DNA of 64,000 nt from Mixta intestinalis (GTDB lineage: Bacteria > Pseudomonadota > Gammaproteobacteria > Enterobacterales > Enterobacteriaceae), in the NCBI RefSeq assembly GCF_009914055.1, contig NZ_CP028271.1, positions 3,472,001 through 3,536,000 of the forward strand, in the 5' to 3' direction. Shown piece by piece: positions 58,195 through 64,000 of the stretch. Numbering within the stretch: position 1 is the first letter of the stretch; each line of letters opens with the position of its first letter. Below the pieces are notes generated by a model. The model saw only the letters and a list, made by a program, of their open reading frames with translations. It ran no database searches and had not been told where the DNA came from. The position numbers and the translations under genes were made by a program.

Positions 58195-58232
58195 AAAGGC
58201 TCATACCCGCCAGGTTATGAGCCTTTTTTATT
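58195..58232. terminator. Bidirectional terminator between ppc and metF
   Basis: A perfect 12-bp inverted repeat (58195-58206 with 58217-58228) has A runs on one side and T runs on the other, fitting termination of both converging genes. Confidence 0.85.
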
Positions 58233-58253
58233 AATCTGACAGCAGGATGAAAA

Positions 58254-59156
58254 TCAGGCAACCAGCGCTGTCGCAGGGCGAACCCCCAGCGTATGACAGA
58301 TAGCGTAACTCATCTCTGCGCGATTCAGCGTATAGAAGTGAAAATCCTTTACCCCTTCGCGGCTGAGGATTTTTACCATATCCATTGCCACGTTAGCCCC
58401 CACCATTTTGCGAGTTTCCGCATCGTCATCCAGCCCTTCAAACATACTGTTCATCCAGCCCGGAACCCGCACGTTTGTCATCGCGGCAAAGCGCTGTAGC
58501 TGTTTAAAATTAGATACCGGCAAAATGCCAGGCACGATCTCCACATCAATACCTGTCGCAACGCAGCGATCGCGAAAGCGTAGATAGCTCTCTACGTCGA
58601 AGAAGAACTGCGTAATGGCACGACTGGCACCGGCATCAATTTTACGCTTCAGATTGATCAGATCGGCCTGGGCGCTTTTGGCCTCCGGATGTACTTCAGG
58701 ATAGGCGGCAACGGATATATCAAAATCCCCCACTTCTTTCAGCAGCGCCACTAAATCGGTAGCGTACATCTCTGGCCTGCCGCCGCCCGGTGGCAGATCG
58801 CCACGCAGCGCAACGATATGACGGATACCGTTATGCCAGTAATCCTGCGCAATAGCGCGCAGCTCGTCGCGTGAGGCGTCGATACAGGTCAAATGCGGTG
58901 CAGCTTCCAACCCGGTGCGATCTTTGATGCCTTTAATAATCGAATGGGTACGATCGCGTTCGCCGGAGTTCGCGCCATAGGTAACGGAAACAAACTTCGG
59001 CTTAAGGCTGCTCAAACGATCGATAGAGTTCCACAGCGTTTCTTCCATTTCACTGGTGCGCGGCGGGAAAAACTCAAAAGATACGTTAATGCGCCCGTTC
59101 AGCTCTGCCAGGCTTTGGTTCAGCGCTTCGCGCTGGTTGGCGTGAAAGAAACTCAT
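58254..59156 (-). CDS. metF: 5,10-methylenetetrahydrofolate reductase
   Basis: MetF reduces methylene-THF to methyl-THF with NADH and FAD, supplying the methyl group for methionine. The 300-residue TIM-barrel protein is nearly collinear with E. coli MetF (FEFFPPRTSEMEETLW, LRGDLPPGGGRPEMYA, GILPVSNFKQLQRF, YAICHTLGVRP) with a slightly longer C-terminus. Its promoter region carries MetJ boxes. In E. coli katG lies on the far side; here a type I secretion operon does. Confidence 0.97.
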   Translation of the reverse strand: MSFFHANQREALNQSLAELNGRINVSFEFFPPRTSEMEETLWNSIDRLSSLKPKFVSVTYGANSGERDRTHSIIKGIKDRTGLEAAPHLTCIDASRDELRAIAQDYWHNGIRHIVALRGDLPPGGGRPEMYATDLVALLKEVGDFDISVAAYPEVHPEAKSAQADLINLKRKIDAGASRAITQFFFDVESYLRFRDRCVATGIDVEIVPGILPVSNFKQLQRFAAMTNVRVPGWMNSMFEGLDDDAETRKMVGANVAMDMVKILSREGVKDFHFYTLNRAEMSYAICHTLGVRPATALVA

Positions 59157-59205
59157 GTCCGCTCTACCTTAATCAATCTCTAAGTGGTTACGCTGGCTCG
59201 CCCTT

Positions 59206-59237
59206 ACACATCTAAACGTATAGACGTCCACATAGCT
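59206..59237 (-). promoter_or_regulatory. MetJ operator (tandem met boxes) of metF
   Basis: Four adjoining 8-mers resemble AGACGTCT: ACACATCT, AAACGTAT, AGACGTCC and ACATAGCT, with 6, 6, 7 and 4 matches. MetJ with S-adenosylmethionine binds such tandem arrays and represses metF. Confidence 0.75.
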
Positions 59238-59670
59238 ATAAGATGCGTGTTGTACACTTTGTTGTCAATTGAAAAGCAGCCGGAACCCAATGATTTTCTT
59301 TCATGGCTGATGAAAAAGTTACATCACCTCCAACGCCACCCCTGACGATAAAGAGGCGTCCGCCCAAACAAAAGATATGGTTCTTTTTGTAGGCGCTTAT
59401 TCTGTTTTTGTTTACAAACTAATCATTGAATATTTGTTTTCAATTGTTTAACCTGAGGAAATGAGTATTTAAACAAAAAGACAATTTTACTTTGTTAGTT
59501 ATGCAGGGAGATAGCAACAAGTAAAAGCTCTGGAGCAATGGAATTAATTGATAATATAAACTGAATTGTTCTCATGTTTATCATAAACAGAAAAATCATT
59601 GTGCAGAGAATGGAATATCTTTGCCTGTTACCACATTTTTATTTTATCAGCCGTCCAGGGAAGAAGCCGC
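59238..59670. other. Non-coding region before the type I secretion operon
   Basis: The stretch is AT-rich, particularly 59390-59600, and holds no gene I can support; the only frames with a ribosome binding site are 3 to 7 codons long. A 15-base palindrome (59575-59589, TGTTTAT-C-ATAAACA) lies about 80 bases before the ABC transporter and could be an operator. The operon promoter must lie here. Confidence 0.5.
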
Positions 59671-61389
59671 ATGCCGATATCACCAGCCATAACTTTTATT
59701 TTTACCATTTTTAAGCATCATCGAACCACGCTCTATTCCGTTATCTTTTTCTCAGCGCTGATAAACCTGTTAATTTTGTCACCTTCTATCTATATGCTAC
59801 AAGTTTACGATCGGGTATTACCCTCTCGTAACGAAATGACGTTGCTGATGCTAACAATTATGATTCTTGGAGCATTAGGGGCCGTCGCGTTGCTGGAATA
59901 TTGCCGCAGTATGATTGCAGTTAATATTAGCAAGAAGATCGATCGTAGCCTGAGTCAGGCCGTTTATCAGGCGGCCTTTGCCGCTAACATGCAACAGAAA
60001 AATAAAAATGCTGAGAATTATTTAAGCGATGTGACAACGGTAAGACAGTTTTTCACCGGTAACGCTATTTTTTCTTTTATCGATGCCCCGTGGTTTCCAG
60101 TTTTTATCCTGGTAATATTTCTTTTTAACCCATGGCTGGGCCTGTTTTCACTTGTTGGGGCGCTATTACTAATCGCTCTGGCGGCGATTAACCATAAAAT
60201 CATCCAGCAGCCCATGAAAGAGGCAGGAAAAATGTCCCACCTCTCCGGTAATACCGCAGGTATCACGTTTCGCTATACCTCAACGATTGCAGCAATGGGG
60301 CTATTGCCTAACTTCCAGCGGCGCTGGTGGGCGCTTCATGAAAAATTTATTCAGTTACAGCACCAGGCCAGTGAATATAACGGACGCCTGACATCAATTA
60401 CTCGTTTTGTCCGTATGGCTTTGCAGTCCTTGATTCTTGGAGCCGGTGGCTGGCTGGCGCTCGATGGACAGCTAACGCCGGGAATGATGATTGCCGGTTC
60501 AATACTGCTTGGACGCGCTCTGGCACCGATAGAGCAGCTCATTGCCGCCTGGAAGCAGTGGGGAAACACCTGGAACGCACTGACTCGTCTGGAAGCGCTG
60601 CTTTCTCAACATACCCCTGACGCTGAAAAGATGCAGCTGCCCGCGCCTGAAGGCAACGTTTCGGTTGAGAACCTGACGCTGGCCTCGCTACATAACAGCG
60701 AAGTAAATGTGCTGCATGAAATAAGCTTCAGGCTGGCGGCGGGCGATATTGTCGGCATTATCGGCCCCAGCGCGTCAGGGAAAAGTACGCTGGCACGCCT
60801 GCTGCTTGGCCTACAATTGCCTACGCGTGGCGCAATTCGCCTGGACGGTGCGGATATACAGCAGTGGAATCGCGAGCAGCTTGGTCCATCCCTGGGCTAT
60901 CTGGCGCAGGAGGTGGAGATATTTCCCGGCACCATCGCGGAAAATATTGCCCGCTTTAATGACGTTGATACAGAAAAAACCATCGAGGCCGCGAAGCTGG
61001 CTGGCGTACACGAAATGATTCTGCGCTTACCCGCAGGTTACGATACACCCACCGGCATTGGTCTGTCCGGCGGGCAAAAACAGCGAATCGCGCTAGCCAG
61101 AGCGCTGTATGGCTATCCAAAACTTCTTATTCTCGATGAACCGGACGCCAGCCTGGATGATATGGGTTTACTGGCGCTGGCACAGGCGCTGGCCGCGATG
61201 AAAAAACGCAACACCACCGTTGTACTGATTACTCATCGTAAGCAGCTGCTGGCGCTTACTAATAAAGTACTGGTTTTGCAGGGAGGAAAAGTTAAAGAGT
61301 TCGGTGACACCCCTGCCGTTTTAAATAAATTAATCAGCTCATCAACCGTAAAAAATAAAACTGCTCATGCCAGCGCCCAGCAAGCTTAA
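59671..61389 (+). CDS. Type I secretion system ABC transporter (PrtD/HasD-like)
   Basis: This is the inner membrane ABC exporter of a type I secretion system. The 572 residues comprise a membrane domain of about six segments (residues 15-310) fused to one ATPase domain: Walker A GPSASGKST at 365-373, signature LSGGQ at 465-469 and Walker B LLILDEP at 485-491. The N-terminus goes straight into the membrane domain without a C39 peptidase or C39-like domain, placing it with PrtD/HasD/LipB exporters of proteases, hemophores and lipases. I chose the ATG at 59671, which has an AGGGAAG box; a longer frame from 59599 lacks one. The membrane fusion gene follows after 30 bases. Confidence 0.93.
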   Translation: MPISPAITFIFTIFKHHRTTLYSVIFFSALINLLILSPSIYMLQVYDRVLPSRNEMTLLMLTIMILGALGAVALLEYCRSMIAVNISKKIDRSLSQAVYQAAFAANMQQKNKNAENYLSDVTTVRQFFTGNAIFSFIDAPWFPVFILVIFLFNPWLGLFSLVGALLLIALAAINHKIIQQPMKEAGKMSHLSGNTAGITFRYTSTIAAMGLLPNFQRRWWALHEKFIQLQHQASEYNGRLTSITRFVRMALQSLILGAGGWLALDGQLTPGMMIAGSILLGRALAPIEQLIAAWKQWGNTWNALTRLEALLSQHTPDAEKMQLPAPEGNVSVENLTLASLHNSEVNVLHEISFRLAAGDIVGIIGPSASGKSTLARLLLGLQLPTRGAIRLDGADIQQWNREQLGPSLGYLAQEVEIFPGTIAENIARFNDVDTEKTIEAAKLAGVHEMILRLPAGYDTPTGIGLSGGQKQRIALARALYGYPKLLILDEPDASLDDMGLLALAQALAAMKKRNTTVVLITHRKQLLALTNKVLVLQGGKVKEFGDTPAVLNKLISSSTVKNKTAHASAQQA

Positions 61390-61419
61390 TAAGCCGTATT
61401 AACAGGATCATATTAACTG

Positions 61420-62757
61420 ATGGATCAGAAAAAAGATTTTTTTGTCCCGACGCCTGAACACAGCGTGAATGACGGGAAGGATGAGCATTATTACCAGCGT
61501 ATGGGTTTAGCCATCATTCTTATTGGCGTTATCGGATTTTTCATCTGGGCTGCTTTTGCGCCGCTGGATAAAGGCGTAACGGCGTCAGGCACCGTGATTG
61601 TTTCAGGGAATCGTAAAACGGTTCAGGCACCGGTTAATGGCATCGTGGATAAAATCTGGATAAAAGAGGGAGACAACGTAAAAGCCGATACGCCCCTGAT
61701 TGCATTAAGCCGCACCGCTGCGCTGGCGCGTTATGAACAGTCGCGGGATAAATATCTTTCCGCGCTGGCTACCGTTGCCAGGCTGGAAGCGGAACGGGAT
61801 AAGCAGACCGCGCCGCGCTATCCCGCCGCGCTTCATCAGGAAGCATGGCGGTCACAGGGAGAAGCGATTATCACATTGCAAAACCAGCTGTTTACCGCAC
61901 GTCAGCAGGCTTTGTTCAGCGAGGTAAATACCAACCAACATATGCTGTCGGGCCTGACGCAGCAGATAAAAAGCCTGCAACGCACCCTGGTACTGAAGCG
62001 CAAACTTAATACCAGCCTGCAACAGCAATTGCATGATATGCAAAGCCTGGTTGCGGAACACTTCCTGCCGCTTAATCGCTATCGTGAATTAGAACGTCAG
62101 CAGCACGATACACAGAGTCAGGCAGAAGAACTGATGGGGCAAATCGCCGTTAATCAGAAAAAAAGAGATGAGATTGAGCAGCGTATCGATCAAATACAGC
62201 GTGAATACGATAAAGAAGTTAATACCCAGCTTGAAAAAGCCGCGGCCAGCATTAATGAACATCAAAGTAATATGCAAGTCGCCGCAGAGGATCTTAAACA
62301 TACCAATATTGTGTCACCCGTATCCGGCACGGTAATGGCACTTTCAATATTAACACCGGGCAGCGTTCTTTCCGCTGGCGAAACGCTGATGGAAATTGTA
62401 CCGGATAATACGCCATTAATTGTTGATGCCCAGCTAACTGCCGATCTGATTGATAAAGTGACCTCTGGGCTACCGGTTAATATGATGTTTACCGCGCTCA
62501 ATCAGAACCGAACACCGGTTATTCCGGGGCATATCACTCTGGTATCGCCTGACCGGCTTATCGATAAAAAAAGCGGCGAGCCCTATTACGCCGTACAGAT
62601 TACCGTCAGCGATGAGGGTATGGCGCTGCTGCGACATGAAGATATTCGGCCCGGTATGCCGGTTGCGGTGTTAATCAAAACCGGATCTCGTTCGCTGCTG
62701 AGCTATCTCTTCAAGCCCGTGTGGGATCGTACCTCCACTGCCCTGACCGAGGAATAA
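61420..62757 (+). CDS. Type I secretion membrane fusion protein (HlyD family)
   Basis: The periplasmic adaptor bridges the ABC transporter and the TolC-like outer membrane channel. The 445-residue protein has a short cytoplasmic N-terminus, one membrane segment at about residues 29-48, a lipoyl-like half motif (VIVSGNRKTVQAPVNGIVDKI), a long coiled-coil region (about 105-295, rich in Q, E, R and L), the second lipoyl half (NIVSPVSGTVMAL) and the conserved C-terminal YAVQITVSDEG and RPGMPVAVLIKTGSRSLLSYL block. It lies between the exporter and the outer membrane gene, 2 bases before the latter's upstream spacer. Confidence 0.94.
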   Translation: MDQKKDFFVPTPEHSVNDGKDEHYYQRMGLAIILIGVIGFFIWAAFAPLDKGVTASGTVIVSGNRKTVQAPVNGIVDKIWIKEGDNVKADTPLIALSRTAALARYEQSRDKYLSALATVARLEAERDKQTAPRYPAALHQEAWRSQGEAIITLQNQLFTARQQALFSEVNTNQHMLSGLTQQIKSLQRTLVLKRKLNTSLQQQLHDMQSLVAEHFLPLNRYRELERQQHDTQSQAEELMGQIAVNQKKRDEIEQRIDQIQREYDKEVNTQLEKAAASINEHQSNMQVAAEDLKHTNIVSPVSGTVMALSILTPGSVLSAGETLMEIVPDNTPLIVDAQLTADLIDKVTSGLPVNMMFTALNQNRTPVIPGHITLVSPDRLIDKKSGEPYYAVQITVSDEGMALLRHEDIRPGMPVAVLIKTGSRSLLSYLFKPVWDRTSTALTEE

Positions 62758-62760
62758 ACA

Positions 62761-64000
62761 ATGTATCGAAACCTAATGATACTCCTGTTTTGCTGCGGTT
62801 TCTGTCTGTCAGCCCACGCGATTGGCATTGTGGAGATATATGCGCTCGCCCAGCAAAAGGATCCGCAGTTTCGCGCTTCAATTGAAGAGAAAAATGCTGG
62901 TGAAGAACATAAGGCGATGGGGCGTGCGGGCCTGCTGCCTTCTCTTAATCTTTCTTACCAGAACGGCTTAAGAAACTGGCAAACCGCTGAAGTGCCACAG
63001 CGTAAAAGTTTGCTGAATCCTAAGATGGAAAAGGTAACAACGCATCGCCACTATCAGTCGCAAAGCGGCTCATTGATGCTGACGCAGCCTCTCTTTGATT
63101 ATGAAGCGTGGGCTGGTTATCAGCTGGGTGTCGCGCAGGCGCTCATGGCAAACGATCAATGGCGCGCCAGCTTTATGGAACTGGCGGTACGGGTGGTTAA
63201 CAGCTACCTGGATCTCATTGCCGCGCAGGAAAAAGTGGTGTTGGCCGAACGGCAGCAGGCTACGCTACAACAGCAGCTTGAGCAGAACCGCCGCTGGCTG
63301 CATGCCGGTGAAGGCACGGTTACCGAGATTGCTGAAACAGAATCACGTCTTGCGCTAACTGCGGCGGAGCTGTTTACGGCACAGGATGAACAGGATAAGG
63401 CGCACAGAGCGCTGGAAAATCTAATCGGGCAACCGATAACTAACCTCGCTCAGCTCGATAAGCTGATATCTGGCCCTTTCCAGCCGATCCCGTTATTACC
63501 TGCCCATTTTAAGCAATGGCAGCAGATGGCTCTGAAGGAAAATGCGGAACTGGCGGCGGCAAGACAGCAAATGCAGATTAGCTTTTATCATCGCGAACAG
63601 CAGCGCGGCGGCTTTTTCCCGCGCGTTCAGCTCTATGTTTCACACAGCATCAGTCACTCTTCCAGCGATACCACCATCGATCAGCGCTATGACAGTAGCA
63701 GCGTCGGTATCCAACTTAATTACGCGCTCTATACCGGCGGCTACAGCCGTGCCGCCGTCAGACAGGCCAATGCACGCTACAACCAAAGTAAGTTTGATTT
63801 AGAAAAAAGCATCAACGATACCGTAAACAATCTGCATAGCTATTTTGTCCAGTGCCACCATGCCAGCCAGCGCCTGGGAGCCTACCAGCAGGCTGTCAGG
63901 GCAGCAGAAGTTCAGGTCACGGCTACCCAAAAAGGTATTAAGGCTGGTCAACGTACCAATATGGACTTACTCAACGCGGAATATCAGCTCTACAGCACGC
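62761..64000 (+). CDS. TolC-like outer membrane protein of the type I system (partial)
   Basis: This gene encodes the outer membrane channel component and is cut by the window end after 413 codons; family members have about 440-480. Residues 1-20 form a signal peptide ending AHA. The mature part holds the family pattern of two repeats with long helices and strands: IYALAQQKDPQFRA at the start of repeat 1, LTQPLFDYEAW, then ALKENAELAAARQQ and LNYALYTGGYSRAAVRQA in repeat 2. It starts 3 bases after the membrane fusion gene stop, so it is dedicated to this exporter (PrtF/HasF-like) rather than being the housekeeping tolC. Confidence 0.92.
   Translation, partial: MYRNLMILLFCCGFCLSAHAIGIVEIYALAQQKDPQFRASIEEKNAGEEHKAMGRAGLLPSLNLSYQNGLRNWQTAEVPQRKSLLNPKMEKVTTHRHYQSQSGSLMLTQPLFDYEAWAGYQLGVAQALMANDQWRASFMELAVRVVNSYLDLIAAQEKVVLAERQQATLQQQLEQNRRWLHAGEGTVTEIAETESRLALTAAELFTAQDEQDKAHRALENLIGQPITNLAQLDKLISGPFQPIPLLPAHFKQWQQMALKENAELAAARQQMQISFYHREQQRGGFFPRVQLYVSHSISHSSSDTTIDQRYDSSSVGIQLNYALYTGGYSRAAVRQANARYNQSKFDLEKSINDTVNNLHSYFVQCHHASQRLGAYQQAVRAAEVQVTATQKGIKAGQRTNMDLLNAEYQLYST

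Noticed and set aside
59671..62757. Type I exporter as the processing transporter of the microcin-like pair
   Set aside because: It has no C39 peptidase domain, which double-glycine leaders need, and it clusters by motif with PrtD/HasD. Distance is 10 kb with housekeeping genes between.

Overview
The window is chromosomal DNA from a member of the Enterobacterales. Almost every gene has a same-length counterpart in Escherichia coli, usually in the same local order. The differences point away from E. coli and towards the Erwiniaceae (Pantoea/Mixta/Erwinia-like): a hybrid peroxiredoxin-glutaredoxin gene next to oxyR, an argCBGH cluster, Ile/Ala tRNAs in this rRNA operon, and no yifK beside wecG. 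The genus is an inference; Enterobacterales is near certain.

Layout. (1) 1-820: a four-gene tRNA cluster (Arg-His-Leu-Pro, minus strand) with its own promoter and terminator. (2) 0.99-13.8 kb: the complete enterobacterial common antigen (ECA) cluster wecA-wzzE-wecB-wecC-rffG-rffH-wecD-wecE-wzxE-wecF-wzyE-wecG, minus strand, many genes joined by ATGA overlaps. (3) 14.1-21.3 kb: rho, trxA, rhlB, gppA, rep, ppiC. (4) 21.4-30.5 kb: the isoleucine-valine block ilvC/ilvY and ilvLXGMEDA, with an intact ilvG, a leader peptide, an attenuator and the tiny ilvX. (5) 30.8-33.7 kb: yifB, maoP, hdfR. (6) 33.8-39.5 kb: a complete rRNA operon on the minus strand (P1, P2, 16S, tRNA-Ile, tRNA-Ala, 23S, 5S, tRNA-Asp, tRNA-Trp). 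(7) 39.6-47.3 kb: murI, btuB with a cobalamin riboswitch, trmA, yijD, fabR, sthA, oxyR. (8) 47.4-49.2 kb: the hybrid peroxiredoxin behind a probable OxyR operator, then two small genes for colicin-V-like double-glycine microcin precursors. (9) 49.5-59.2 kb: argH, argG, argB, argC, divergent argE, ppc, metF, with ARG boxes and MetJ boxes. (10) 59.7-64.0 kb: a type I secretion operon (ABC transporter, membrane fusion protein, and a TolC-like protein cut by the window end) with no substrate gene in view.

How it fits together. Most of the window is housekeeping: surface glycolipid synthesis, transcription termination and RNA decay, branched-chain amino acid and arginine synthesis, translation RNA genes, B12 uptake and redox control. 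The accessory material lies in two places, between the hybrid peroxiredoxin and argH, and downstream of metF. The most interesting item is the tandem pair at 48453-49166. Both products carry an almost canonical class II microcin leader (MRxLxxNE, then V-x-G-G at residues 12-15) followed by glycine-zipper-rich hydrophobic cores. No immunity gene or C39-peptidase exporter is seen nearby. The type I exporter 10 kb away has no C39 domain, so it is not the expected processing partner.

The rRNA operon joins two neighbourhoods that sit at different rrn operons in E. coli (btuB-murI upstream of rrnB; aspT-trpT-hdfR downstream of rrnC). This is the mark of a past rearrangement between rrn operons in one of the lineages.
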